DNA of 64,000 nucleotides from SIG603 sp964370405. Lineage in GTDB: Bacteria > Bacillota > Clostridia > Oscillospirales > Acutalibacteraceae. Shown here piece after piece: positions 49,731-58,192 of the stretch. Every line of letters begins with the position of its first letter. The stretch's first letter is position 1. Made by a program: the position numbers and the translations under genes. The notes beneath the pieces are model-generated. The model saw only the letters and a program-made list of their open reading frames with translations, had not been told where the DNA came from and did no database searches. The stretch is from the NCBI GenBank assembly GCA_964370405.1, contig CAYJJB010000001.1:1-64000 (forward strand), written 5' to 3'.

Positions 49731-52097
49731 TCAATTAGCTCTTAACTTAATTCCTTTTTGTGCTAAGTTTTCTAAAATTTTATCTACATCTACTTGAACC
49801 TCTGCTTTTGACAGGGTTTTTTCTTTTGATGAGAATAAAAATCTTAAAGTCACACTCTTTTGCCCGTCAGTTTCATATGAATCTATAAAACTTACTTTTT
49901 TAAGTAGCTCTGTCACGTCTTGCCAAGCAAAAACTAATTCGTTATAAGCGGTGCTATTCTCTACTGTTAATGATAAGTCAATTTCAATTCCAGGGAACTT
50001 TGATGGCTCGTCATAGCTTAGTGTGAGCGCTGAAAGCTCTGATAGAGTGTGCATGTCAATTTCCGCAGAAACTATAGCTGCTTTTTTATCAATATTTTTA
50101 GAAACAGCAGGGTGTAAAGTGCTCATTTTTCCTAAAACTATATCGCAAGCAGAAATTTTTGCAGTGTTTTTTGGGTGCTCAAAAGAAAGTGTGGAATTGC
50201 AAACCTCAAACTGTGGTGTTTGGTGCTTAATTTTTGTTATTAGGCTATATACTATATCTCTAAGTTTAAAATATAAGTCCTTTTCGCTAAGTGTTTTACT
50301 GTATAAAACTATACCAAGTTTCTTTCTTTCGTTACACTCGCCGTTTTCTTTCATTCCATCTACAACTCGTCCAATTTCAAAAATGCCAAAGTCTGAGCCG
50401 TAGTTTTTATTTTCATTAGCAAATGAAAGAAGTGTTGGAATCATAGACTGTCTTAGTACTGTGCAGTCAGGATTTATTGCATTTACAAGGTGAACATTGT
50501 CAGTAATTTCAATGCCTAAATCCTTGTATTTTTTACTGTCGCACCAAATATAAGAGTGAAGTTCGTGCAGTTTATAAGAGTTCACTAGAATATCTTTTGC
50601 AAAATTGTCACAAAGTCTTGTACTTGAAGCTAAAACAGGGTAAAGTGGGCTTTTTGAAGTTTTAATTTCAAAGTTATCATAACCGTAAATTCTTGTTATT
50701 TCTTCAATAATATCAGCTTTCATAGTTACGTCTTTTGTCGCTCTCCAAGATGGCACAGTCACACTGAAAATATTATCTTTTTCTTGTGCATTAAATCCTA
50801 AACTATTAAGTGTATTTAAAATTTTGTCATTTCCAATTTCTATACCTGTGTATCTGTCAACATAAGCTTTAGTAAAGTCAAGTTTTATCTCAGGGTAAGT
50901 TTTTGCGTATACATCTGTAAGTGATGATGTAATTTTTATATCACTGTCAATATCGGTTAAAAGTTTTACAAAACGCTCTATTGCTAGTATGGTAATCTCT
51001 GGGTCTAAGGTTTTTTCATAACGCATGCTTGCGTCTGTTCTAAGGCCCATTCTTGTAGAACTTTTTCTTACACATATTGCATCAAAGTTTGCAGATTCCA
51101 AAAGAAGGCTGCTTGTGTCATCTACTATTTCAGAATTTAAACCACCCATAATACCAGCAATTGCCACAGGCCCGTCTTCGTTACATATCATAAGTGTATT
51201 TTCATCAATTTCACGCTCTATATCATCAAGTGTTTTAAATGTGCTTACTGTATCAAAGCGCTTAACATCAATTTTTGAAACTTTTCTGTTATCGAATGCA
51301 TGCATTGGTTGACCTAACTCTAACATTAAATAGTTTGTAAGGTCAGCAAGCAAATTAATTCCACGTGTACCGCAGTAGAAAAGTCTAATTCTCATGTTAA
51401 CAGGGCTAATTTTTTTTGTCACATTTTCAAGTGTTAAACCACTATATCTAAAGCAGTTAACACTGTCAGTAATTTTAATATCAACAGGGGAGAGGTGGTC
51501 ATATTTTGATAAATCTTCTTTAGGCACTTCTCTAAGTTCTCTGCCAGCAATCGCGGCAAATTCACGTGCTATGCCATAGTGACCCCATAAATCAGGTCTA
51601 TTTGTAAGCGATTTATTATCAACCTCAAACACTGTGTCTTTAATATCAAACACATCTAAAATATTTGTACCAATTACTAGGTTTTCGTCAAGCTCCATAA
51701 GTCCTGCATGATTGTCACTAATTCCAAGTTCTGCCTCTGAACAACACATACCGTGTGACTCAAAACCTGCAATTGTAGCGCAGTTTATTTTAAGTTCGCC
51801 TACTTGTCCTCCTTCTTTTGCAAAAGGAACAAATAAACCCTCACGAACATTTGGTGCACCACAAATTACGTCGTAAACCATGTCGCCGCCGTCAACTTTT
51901 AAGATGTGCAGTTTTTTTGATGTAGGGTGTTTTTCAACAGATAAAATTTTACCAACAACTACATCTTTAAGGTTTTGACCTTTATATATAATTTCCTCAA
52001 CCTCGGCAGTTGATAGTGTGAAACGTTTTATAAGCTCCTCTTTATCAAGTCCTTTAAGGTCAACAAAATCTTCTATCCAATTCATTGAAATTAACAT
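49731..52097 (-). CDS. pheT: phenylalanyl-tRNA synthetase beta subunit
   Basis: A 788-aa subunit of the (alpha-beta)2 enzyme that charges tRNA-Phe. Domains in order: N-terminal part MNWIEDFVDLKG, EMAP/OB tRNA-binding (about 40-150, VVGKILSVEKHPTSKKLHIL), B3/B4 editing (NKSLTNRPDLWGHYGIARE onwards), B5 (about 400-475), catalytic-like domain with FEIGRVVDG, and FDX-ACB at the C-terminus (from about 695, FPGIEIDLSLTVENSTAYNE). Length is normal. It is 12 bp after pheS and under the same T-box. Confidence 0.97.
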   Translation of the reverse strand: MLISMNWIEDFVDLKGLDKEELIKRFTLSTAEVEEIIYKGQNLKDVVVGKILSVEKHPTSKKLHILKVDGGDMVYDVICGAPNVREGLFVPFAKEGGQVGELKINCATIAGFESHGMCCSEAELGISDNHAGLMELDENLVIGTNILDVFDIKDTVFEVDNKSLTNRPDLWGHYGIAREFAAIAGRELREVPKEDLSKYDHLSPVDIKITDSVNCFRYSGLTLENVTKKISPVNMRIRLFYCGTRGINLLADLTNYLMLELGQPMHAFDNRKVSKIDVKRFDTVSTFKTLDDIEREIDENTLMICNEDGPVAIAGIMGGLNSEIVDDTSSLLLESANFDAICVRKSSTRMGLRTDASMRYEKTLDPEITILAIERFVKLLTDIDSDIKITSSLTDVYAKTYPEIKLDFTKAYVDRYTGIEIGNDKILNTLNSLGFNAQEKDNIFSVTVPSWRATKDVTMKADIIEEITRIYGYDNFEIKTSKSPLYPVLASSTRLCDNFAKDILVNSYKLHELHSYIWCDSKKYKDLGIEITDNVHLVNAINPDCTVLRQSMIPTLLSFANENKNYGSDFGIFEIGRVVDGMKENGECNERKKLGIVLYSKTLSEKDLYFKLRDIVYSLITKIKHQTPQFEVCNSTLSFEHPKNTAKISACDIVLGKMSTLHPAVSKNIDKKAAIVSAEIDMHTLSELSALTLSYDEPSKFPGIEIDLSLTVENSTAYNELVFAWQDVTELLKKVSFIDSYETDGQKSVTLRFLFSSKEKTLSKAEVQVDVDKILENLAQKGIKLRAN

Positions 52098-52109
52098 GTT
52101 TACTACCTC

Positions 52110-53138
52110 CTATTCATGAATAAACTGTTCAAGCGCTTTTAAATTGCCGCTGTTTAAATCTCTTATGTCTTTAATGCCATAACGCATCATAACAAGCCTT
52201 GTAAGACCTAAACCAAAGGCAAAGCCTGTGTACTCTTCAGGGTCAATTCCGCCAGCTATTAGCACATTTGGATGTATCATTCCGCATGGGCAAAGCTCTA
52301 CCCAGCCTGAGTGATGGCAGGTTGAACATCCTTTTCCACCACAAATAAGACAGCTGATGTCAAGTTCAAATCCTGGCTCAACAAATGGGAAAAATCCAGG
52401 GCGAAGTCTTACATTTACATCTTGTTTAAACACTTCAGACAGCATTTTTTTCATGAAATAAATTAGATTTGATATTGAAATATCTTTGTCTATCATCATG
52501 CCTTCCATTTGGAAAAAGGTAGTTTCATGGCTTGCGTCTGTCGCCTCATTTCTAAAACAGCGTCCAGGGAAAATTGCCCTTAAAGGCGCCCCGTATTTTT
52601 TCATGATGCTGTTTTGCGCTGCTGATGTATGAGTTTTTAAAAGCTGACCATTATTTAAATAATAAGTGTCTTGCATATCTCTTGCAGGGTGATGTTTTGG
52701 AATATTTAATGCTTCAAAACAGTTGAAGTCGTCAACTATTTCGTTAAAATCTTCAATAGTAAAGCCCATGGACGAGAAAATTTCTTCAATTTCACGCTGG
52801 ATTAAAGTTACAGGGTGAAATGAGCCAGTTTTCTCATTTGCTGGAAGGCTTACATCATAAGTTTCGGCAGAATTAATTAGTGCTTCTTCCTCCGCTTTTT
52901 TTATGTCTATTAGTGTTTGGCTAATTTTTTTATCCACATCATTTTTAAGGATATTTATAACTTGTCCAAACTGTTTTTTGTCCTCTACAGATAAGTCCTT
53001 AAGGCCTTTTAAAAGCTCTGTGACTTGTCCTTTTTTTCCTAAAAAGCTTACTCTAACTTTTTCTAAAGCGTCGCTGTCTTTTGCAAGATTTAAATCATTT
53101 TCAAGCGCTACTTTAATTTGCTCAATTCTTTCTAGCAT
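52110..53138 (-). CDS. pheS: phenylalanyl-tRNA synthetase alpha subunit
   Basis: A 342-aa catalytic subunit (class II). The N-terminal coiled coil (1-85) is followed by HPVTLIQREIEEIFSSMGF, the motif 2 region IFPGRCFRNEATDASHETTF with FFQMEGMMID, and motif 3 GFAFGLGLTRLVMMRYGI. A CLICGGKGCSTCHHSGW zinc-like insertion and CPCGMIHPNV are present. An 18-residue longer reading from 53192 overlaps the T-box terminator region; the ATG at 53138 gives the standard length and follows GAAAGG at about 12 nt. Confidence 0.96.
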   Translation of the reverse strand: MLERIEQIKVALENDLNLAKDSDALEKVRVSFLGKKGQVTELLKGLKDLSVEDKKQFGQVINILKNDVDKKISQTLIDIKKAEEEALINSAETYDVSLPANEKTGSFHPVTLIQREIEEIFSSMGFTIEDFNEIVDDFNCFEALNIPKHHPARDMQDTYYLNNGQLLKTHTSAAQNSIMKKYGAPLRAIFPGRCFRNEATDASHETTFFQMEGMMIDKDISISNLIYFMKKMLSEVFKQDVNVRLRPGFFPFVEPGFELDISCLICGGKGCSTCHHSGWVELCPCGMIHPNVLIAGGIDPEEYTGFAFGLGLTRLVMMRYGIKDIRDLNSGNLKALEQFIHE

Positions 53139-53169
53139 GGTGTATAACAACCTTTCATATATTAATTTT

Positions 53170-53410
53170 GGGCATAAAAAAACCTCGCCCATGATTGGGA
53201 CGAAGTATAATTCGTGGTACCACCCAAATTCAGCAAAAATTGCCCTTTACCAGTTTTTAACGAAACTTAATCCGTCTGCACTTACTTTTATTTCGGCACA
53301 GCCGCTCCAAAGGGAACTTCAAAATACTTTCACAAAGTCATGTTTTCAGCCTAAGACATGACATCTCTTTTTGCAAAACTTAAGTCTACTTTCCTTTTTC
53401 ACTGCGTTTA
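53170..53410 (-). promoter_or_regulatory. T-box riboswitch leader of pheS-pheT
   Basis: On the minus strand the leader carries the T-box core GGGTGGTACCACG (53225-53213), which can pair with the NCCA end of uncharged tRNA, followed by a terminator hairpin (53205-53176; a stem with one bulged U, then seven U). About 90-190 nt upstream is a stem I-like region (roughly 53400-53310), in which a UUC triplet at 53316-53314, in GAAGTTCCC, is the candidate Phe specifier. Uncharged tRNA-Phe would favour the antiterminator and expression of pheST. The stem I boundaries are approximate. Confidence 0.92.
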
Positions 53411-53414
53411 ACAA

Positions 53415-53443
53415 ATTTTATCATAAATATCAAATATTTTCAA
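53415..53443 (-). promoter_or_regulatory. predicted sigma-A promoter of the pheST T-box transcript
   Basis: Minus-strand TTGAAA (53443-53438) and TAAAAT (53420-53415) with a 17-bp spacer, positioned so that transcription begins just ahead of the T-box stem I. Confidence 0.75.
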
Positions 53444-53489
53444 GAGAAAATTTTTCTACCTAAAAAACTAAAAAAATTGTATTTAGATA

Positions 53490-53518
53490 TTGAAATTTTT
53501 ATGCAAATGTGCTAGTAT
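53490..53518 (+). promoter_or_regulatory. predicted sigma-A promoter of the 53560-55467 genes
   Basis: TTGAAA (53490-53495) and TAGTAT (53513-53518) with a 17-bp spacer, about 42 bp before the start at 53560. It is divergent from the pheST promoter. Confidence 0.65.
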
Positions 53519-53559
53519 ATTTTAAAACAAGAAAAAATAATAGTGAAAAGAGTGTAGTT

Positions 53560-54102
53560 ATGTCAATTTTTGATAAAGATGTTTTTGTTGAGTGTATGAT
53601 AGTTAGGAAAAAAAGTTTAAAGGATAAACTTTTTTATCTAGCACTTTTTCTAGTTGCGTTTGTAATAATTTTTGCAAGCCTTTACTTTTTACCAGCAGTG
53701 GGTCAATTTGGCCCTATGATAATATTAATAGCTGGTACGGTGGTAGGTCTTTTTTATCTTTTGGGAATGAGAAATCTTGAATTTGAATATGCAGTGACAA
53801 ACGGAGATGTTACGGTTGATAAAATTATTAACAAAAAGCAGCGCAAACGACTTATGACATTTGATTGTAAAAGTATAGAAAAAATGGGAAAATATGATGA
53901 TATAGATAAAAGTGCTTTGGAAGTTAAACGTGAAATTTTTGCATGCGAAAATGAAGATGGGAAAAATGGAGTATATGTAGTTGCAAATAGTAAAAAATAT
54001 GGTGCAACTCTTCTTGTGTTTGACCCAAATGACAAAATACTAAATGCAATGAAACCATATGTTGCAAGGGCTGCACAACTTGAGTTTTATAAGAATAATT
54101 AA
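53560..54102 (+). CDS. small membrane protein with two TM segments and PH-like domain
   Basis: A 180-aa protein. Two hydrophobic segments lie at about 24-46 (LFYLALFLVAFVIIFASLYF) and 52-74 (MIILIAGTVVGLFYLLG); the remainder is a soluble strand-rich domain (EFEYAVTNGDVTVDKIINKK, then VYVVANSKKYGATLLVFDPN) that recalls small membrane-tethered PH-like domains of Firmicutes (possibly DUF6106; not certain). It lies upstream of nnrD with a 31-bp gap. The ATG at 53560 is preferred to an earlier in-frame start at 53509, which lies within the promoter. Function unknown. Confidence 0.75.
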   Translation: MSIFDKDVFVECMIVRKKSLKDKLFYLALFLVAFVIIFASLYFLPAVGQFGPMIILIAGTVVGLFYLLGMRNLEFEYAVTNGDVTVDKIINKKQRKRLMTFDCKSIEKMGKYDDIDKSALEVKREIFACENEDGKNGVYVVANSKKYGATLLVFDPNDKILNAMKPYVARAAQLEFYKNN

Positions 54103-54133
54103 ACTGTGTCATTTTCAAAACTCTGGAGGAAAA

Positions 54134-55000
54134 ATGGATACTGCAATACATGAAAAATATGTAAGAGAAAAACTTGTCAAAAGACCTAAAGATAGCAATA
54201 AAGGTGATTTTGGAAAACTTTTAATGATTTGTGGGTCTTACGGCATGGTAGGTGCTGCTATAATGGCAGGAAAGGCAGCACTTAGAAGTGGAGTTGGGCT
54301 TTTAAATATGGTGGTAGATGAAAATTGTTATCCCCTAATTGCGCCATCTTTGCCAGAGGCAGTTTTTACTGTTATTGACATGGATAAAAAATATGAAAGT
54401 GAAGAAAAAATTATTAAAGCTTTAAGTAAATCCACTGCCTGCGCTGTAGGTTGTGGATTATCTTTAAATGCTGATTTTTTTATGCCTATATTAATTAATC
54501 ACTGCAAGGTGCCACTTTTAATTGATGCTGATGGTCTAAATTTTCTAAGTGGAAATTTAAAAAGAATTTATGATTTCTCGTGTGAACTTGCAGTGACACC
54601 ACATCCTGGAGAAATGTCACGTCTTATCCATAAAGATATTTATAAAATACAAGAAAACAGAGAAGAAGTAGCTCTAAAATTTTCTGAAAAATATGAAGTA
54701 AATCTTCTTCTTAAAGGTTATAAAACTGTAATAGTTAGTAAGGGTTTAGAAGTATTTATAAATCCAACAGGGAATAGCGGAATGGCAAAAGGTGGAAGTG
54801 GCGATGTGCTTTCAGGTATAATTGCGTCATTTTTAGCGCAGGGAATGAATATAACAGACTCACTTATTTGTGGTGCTTATATACATGGTTTAGCAGGAGA
54901 TGAGGCAGCAAAAATTTTTTCAAAACAAAGTATGCTTGCGACGGATATAATAAAGTTTTTGCCAAAAGTTTTTTTAAGTTTTGAAAATAATGTAGACTAA
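54134..55000 (+). CDS. nnrD: ADP-dependent NAD(P)H-hydrate dehydratase
   Basis: A 288-aa ribokinase-like enzyme that repairs hydrated NAD(P)H using ADP or ATP. Motifs: KGDFGKLLMICGSYGMVGAA (N-terminal strand and loop), LLIDADGLNFLSG, TPHPGEMSRL and NPTGNSGMAKGGSGDVLSGI (nucleotide-binding GxGD with catalytic Asp). It lacks the fused NnrE epimerase domain found in many bacteria, so NnrE must be encoded elsewhere or be absent. The ATG at 54134 follows CTGGAGGA. It precedes mazF; alr, which often lies between them in Firmicutes, is missing here. Confidence 0.93.
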   Translation: MDTAIHEKYVREKLVKRPKDSNKGDFGKLLMICGSYGMVGAAIMAGKAALRSGVGLLNMVVDENCYPLIAPSLPEAVFTVIDMDKKYESEEKIIKALSKSTACAVGCGLSLNADFFMPILINHCKVPLLIDADGLNFLSGNLKRIYDFSCELAVTPHPGEMSRLIHKDIYKIQENREEVALKFSEKYEVNLLLKGYKTVIVSKGLEVFINPTGNSGMAKGGSGDVLSGIIASFLAQGMNITDSLICGAYIHGLAGDEAAKIFSKQSMLATDIIKFLPKVFLSFENNVD

Positions 55001-55122
55001 AGTAGATTTATCGGTAACAATTTAATAGCTTTTTATATAGTATGTAATAGTTGAAAAATTTCTGTTTATTTTAGCTTGGAAATGGCAAAAATATTATTGC
55101 ATTAAATATACGGAGCGTGAAA

Positions 55123-55467
55123 ATGGTGAATATTAAACGAGGCGATATATACTACGCAGATTTAAGTCCGGTGGTGGGGTCGGAACAAGGTGGGGTGCGC
55201 CCTGTGCTGATAGTACAAAACGATGTGGGGAATAAATATAGTCCCACGGTGATAGCGGCGGCAATAACCAGCCAAAAAAGCAAAACAAATTTACCCACAC
55301 ATATAAAACTTAACGCAAACAGCACGGGTCTTCAGAAAGACTCTATAGTTTTGCTTGAACAAATTAGAACGATAGATAAGCATAGATTAAAAGAAAAAAT
55401 GGGTAGGCTTGATGACGGTAGCATGACTATGGTAGATGAGGCAATAGGCATAAGCTTTGGTCTTTGA
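55123..55467 (+). CDS. mazF: type II toxin PemK/MazF family (EndoA), no antitoxin gene adjacent
   Basis: A 114-aa sequence-specific endoribonuclease of the MazF/EndoA family. The signature IKRGDIYYADLSPVVGSEQG is followed by VRPVLIVQNDVGNKYSPTVI, AAAITSQK, LPTHIKLN and QKDSIVLLEQIRTIDKHRL, near-identical in pattern to Bacillus NdoA (UACAU cutter). A cognate MazE-like antitoxin would normally overlap upstream, but 55001-55122 is too short (about 120 bp) for one and shows none. The ATG at 55123 has a 7-nt spacing from GGAG. It may be inactive as a toxin, be neutralised by an antitoxin from elsewhere, or act as a regulatory RNase. Confidence 0.92.
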   Translation: MVNIKRGDIYYADLSPVVGSEQGGVRPVLIVQNDVGNKYSPTVIAAAITSQKSKTNLPTHIKLNANSTGLQKDSIVLLEQIRTIDKHRLKEKMGRLDDGSMTMVDEAIGISFGL

Positions 55468-55499
55468 CTACATAGGAGTGTTAAAATTAAGATAATAGG

Positions 55500-55607
55500 G
55501 CTGTGACGAAATTGTCAAAAATTCGTAGGGGCGAACACACAGGTTCGCCCCTACATTTGTCCGTCAATTCGACGGACATTATTTCATTTCGTCACAGCTC
55601 GTTTTTT
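55500..55607. repeat. compound inverted-repeat (MITE/REP-like) element
   Basis: Terminal 13-bp inverted repeats GCTGTGACGAAAT/ATTTCGTCACAGC (55500-55512 and 55586-55598) enclose a GC-rich 12-bp hairpin (55525-55536 with 55543-55554; GTAGGGGCGAAC/GTTCGCCCCTAC, 6-nt loop) and a second hairpin (55558-55565 with 55571-55578, 5-nt loop). A T-run follows at 55602-55607. The element lies between convergent genes and probably also serves as a terminator. Base composition differs from the AT-rich surroundings. Confidence 0.85.
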
Positions 55608-55649
55608 TAATTTATGCTAGTTTGATTTAAGATTTATAAAATGAAAAAA

Positions 55650-56711
55650 TCAGATCTTTTTAGCAGGTCCCGTGCTTTCACGCTCCATAAATGTTACGCC
55701 AACACATAATTTGGTAGGTACATTTTCATAGCCTATTTTATTCAAATTTTCTTGGTTTACAAGTTGTATTACAATTTCACGTCCAAGTAAATGCCTGTGA
55801 GAACGAACTGTGGTAAGTGGTGGCTCCATTAAGGAGGCTATGCTTAAATCGTCAAATCCAACCACAGATACATCATTTGGTATATGATAATTGAGCCTTT
55901 TAAGTGCTCTTATGCAGTGCCACGCTACAACATCGTTTTCGGCAACAAATGCAGTAGGCAGCTCTTTAATATTTTTCCACATTTCCATTAAAGTAGTTAC
56001 AGCTTTAGTTTCGTCGGTGCCGCAAACGAATTTATCTTCTGCTCTGTCCAAAAGTCCGAAATTTCTAAGTTCTAAATGAAAACATCTTCGTCTTTCGATT
56101 AAGGTGTTACGTTCACTACCACTTGATACATAACCTATTTTTGTGTGACCTAAATTTACAAGGTGACTTACAGCACGGTATATACCCATCTCGTTATTTA
56201 TGCAGACAGAGGGAACATTTTTCCCTGGATGAAAATTATCAATTGATACATAAGGTACATCAATTTCGCTAAGGTCATGAAGAATTTTATCAGTAATATT
56301 TGAAGCCTGAACCACAACTCCTACCGTGTCTTTTGCGCTTATGCAGGATTTAAGTGGGCGATCATAACCACTCATATGCAAAATTTTCACATCAAAACCA
56401 CGCTCTTGCGCTTCGTTTTCTATTCCTTCTATAACAGCAGGAAAAAATGAAAAATCATCACGTTGCAGTTTATGTGTTGTATAAATTGCAACAGCTATAT
56501 TTTTTTTGCCACTAAAATTTATGGGTTCCTCTTTTTTATTGCTTTCAAAAGAAGAGCCTTTTATCATGTCTTTATAACCAAGTTCAGTTATGTCGTTTAT
56601 AAGTTTTTCACGAAGTGTCGCACTAATGCCGGGTCTGTTATTAATTACAAGTGATACCGTAGCAGTAGAAACACCAAGCAGTTTTGCAAGTTCTTTAGAT
56701 TTAATCGTCAT
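55650..56711 (-). CDS. LacI family transcriptional regulator
   Basis: A 353-aa repressor. The N-terminal helix-turn-helix reads TIKSKELAKLLGVSTATVSL followed by VINNRPGISATLREK, with the hinge helix after it. The periplasmic-binding-like effector domain (about 60-340) includes KIGYVSSGSERNTLIERRRC, AFVAENDVVAWHCIRALKRL, VSVVGFDDLSIASLMEPPLT and TVRSHRHLLGREIV. The inducer is unknown. Two copies of a 12-bp palindrome lie in its promoter, which suggests autoregulation. It is transcribed away from the ymfFH-lgt group; no sugar gene is adjacent, so the target is not evident. Confidence 0.93.
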   Translation of the reverse strand: MTIKSKELAKLLGVSTATVSLVINNRPGISATLREKLINDITELGYKDMIKGSSFESNKKEEPINFSGKKNIAVAIYTTHKLQRDDFSFFPAVIEGIENEAQERGFDVKILHMSGYDRPLKSCISAKDTVGVVVQASNITDKILHDLSEIDVPYVSIDNFHPGKNVPSVCINNEMGIYRAVSHLVNLGHTKIGYVSSGSERNTLIERRRCFHLELRNFGLLDRAEDKFVCGTDETKAVTTLMEMWKNIKELPTAFVAENDVVAWHCIRALKRLNYHIPNDVSVVGFDDLSIASLMEPPLTTVRSHRHLLGREIVIQLVNQENLNKIGYENVPTKLCVGVTFMERESTGPAKKI

Positions 56712-56733
56712 AAATTTGTGCTCCGTCTAAAAT

Positions 56734-56745
56734 AATTTATAAATT
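56734..56745. promoter_or_regulatory. palindromic operator candidate, copy 1
   Basis: The 12-bp perfect palindrome AATTTATAAATT, located just downstream of the predicted lacI-type gene -10 (56758-56753). A second identical copy is at 56763-56774. Confidence 0.5.
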
Positions 56746-56752
56746 TATACTT

Positions 56753-56781
56753 ATTATATATTAATTTATAAATTAATTCAA
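56753..56781 (-). promoter_or_regulatory. predicted sigma-A promoter of the LacI-family gene
   Basis: Minus-strand TTGAAT (56781-56776) and TATAAT (56758-56753) with a 17-bp spacer, about 42 bp upstream of the start codon at 56711. Confidence 0.75.
56763..56774. promoter_or_regulatory. palindromic operator candidate, copy 2
   Basis: The same 12-bp palindrome AATTTATAAATT, lying entirely in the -35/-10 spacer of the promoter. The two copies are 29 bp centre to centre, nearly three helical turns. Confidence 0.5.
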
Positions 56782-56917
56782 TATAAAAAATTCACAAAAT
56801 AATAGGCAATAATTTATGGAAAATACTTTTAAAATTTGAAAAGATATGCTATACTATAGTATATTTATACATATTGATAAATGCGTGGCAATTTTGTCAG
56901 CGCTTAGGAGAGTATTA

Positions 56918-58192
56918 ATGAAGGAATTTGAAATTAAAAAATTTGGTGAAAACGTAGTTGTAAGAAATTTCACAGATGAAAAGTTTAAAACTATGCGAAT
57001 TTCGGTGAATATGATTTTACCGCTTGAATATGAAACAGTAGCGCAGTATGCAGTGCTTCCGTCTATAGTAAGCCGTGCAACCATGCAGTACCCTGATATA
57101 ACAAGTCTTTCAAAACATCTTGCAGAGCTTTACGGTTGTTCAATTTATTCTAATGTAGGAAAAATTGGTGATAATCAAATACTTAATATTTCAGCAGGAG
57201 GTATTTCAGACAAATTTGTTTTGGAAAAAGAAAATCTTGCAAAAGAATTATCAAAGCTTTTATGTTCTGCAATATTTTCGCCAGTGGTTGATGATGACTG
57301 CATGATACCGCTAGAAGCATTTAAACAAGAGCAAAGACAGGCAATAGAAAATATTGATGCAAACTTTAATGATAAGAGAGTGTATGCAAAAAAAAGATGC
57401 ACAGAAATTATGTTTGAAAATGAAGCGGCAGGTATTAGCAGGTTTGGAACTAAAGAGCAAGTACAAAGTTTAAAAAGAGAAGAATTAATAAAAACTTGGT
57501 TAAAAGTTGTGCAAAATGCAAGATTTGAGATATTTGTACTTGGAGATTGTAACTTTGATACAGTGTGTAAAACCTTTTCAAGATATTTTGATTTACAAAT
57601 GTTTAATATGGAGCTTTCAAATAAAATAAAACTTTCAGCGCAAGAAATAAAATATGGCGAGGAAGAGCAAAAGCTTTCTCAGTCAAAACTTGTGCTTGGT
57701 TTTAGAACAGGTGTAATTCCTGAAGATGCACTTGCAACAAGGGTTATGTGCGTAATGTTTGGCGGCTCGGTAAGCTCTAAACTTTTTACTGTTGTAAGAG
57801 AAAAGATGAGCCTTTGCTATTACTGTTCATCAAGACTTAATGAGCTAAAAGGCGCAATGTTTGTTGAAAGTGGAGTTGAAACTGAAAATATTGAAAAAGC
57901 AAAAACTGCAATTTTAGAGCAGCTAAACGAAATTTGTGAAGGTAAATTTACTAATGAAGAGCTTGAATATGCAAAGCTTGCAATGCTTAATAGCTATAAC
58001 TCAATAATGGACTCACTTTATGCGGTGGAAAGTTTTTATATAAGCCAAATTTTTGCAAATAAAATTTATTCGCCTGAAGAGATAATTAAAGAGCTTATGG
58101 AAGTAGATAGGATACAAATTATAGAGGCGGCAAGAAAAGTTACACTTGATACGGTGTTTACACTAAGGGGGATAAAAGAAAATGGAACGTGA
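56918..58192 (+). CDS. ymfF: M16-family peptidase-like protein, YmfF type (non-catalytic)
   Basis: A 424-aa M16 (pitrilysin-type) protein without the HxxEH zinc motif; the equivalent stretch reads SLSKHLAELYGCS, so it is probably the non-catalytic half of a pair with the next gene, as in mitochondrial and bacterial M16B heterodimers. Other marks are LVLGFRTGVIPEDALA, VMFGGSVSSKLFTVVREKM and SLCYYCSSRLNELKGAMFV. Bacillus YmfF and YmfH have been linked to EF-P 5-aminopentanol modification; an efp is at 32197. The ATG at 56918 lies 7 nt from AGGAG. Alternatives for the promoter include TTGAAA (56836) with TATATT (56860). Confidence 0.87.
   Translation: MKEFEIKKFGENVVVRNFTDEKFKTMRISVNMILPLEYETVAQYAVLPSIVSRATMQYPDITSLSKHLAELYGCSIYSNVGKIGDNQILNISAGGISDKFVLEKENLAKELSKLLCSAIFSPVVDDDCMIPLEAFKQEQRQAIENIDANFNDKRVYAKKRCTEIMFENEAAGISRFGTKEQVQSLKREELIKTWLKVVQNARFEIFVLGDCNFDTVCKTFSRYFDLQMFNMELSNKIKLSAQEIKYGEEEQKLSQSKLVLGFRTGVIPEDALATRVMCVMFGGSVSSKLFTVVREKMSLCYYCSSRLNELKGAMFVESGVETENIEKAKTAILEQLNEICEGKFTNEELEYAKLAMLNSYNSIMDSLYAVESFYISQIFANKIYSPEEIIKELMEVDRIQIIEAARKVTLDTVFTLRGIKENGT

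Noticed and set aside
55001..55122. Small antitoxin gene upstream of mazF
   Set aside because: No start with a ribosome binding site leads to an open frame of useful length in this interval.
56836..56865. Promoter for ymfF
   Set aside because: Several overlapping weak options (TTGAAA-18-TATATT; TTTTAA-17-TATACT) compete, so no single site was listed as a feature.
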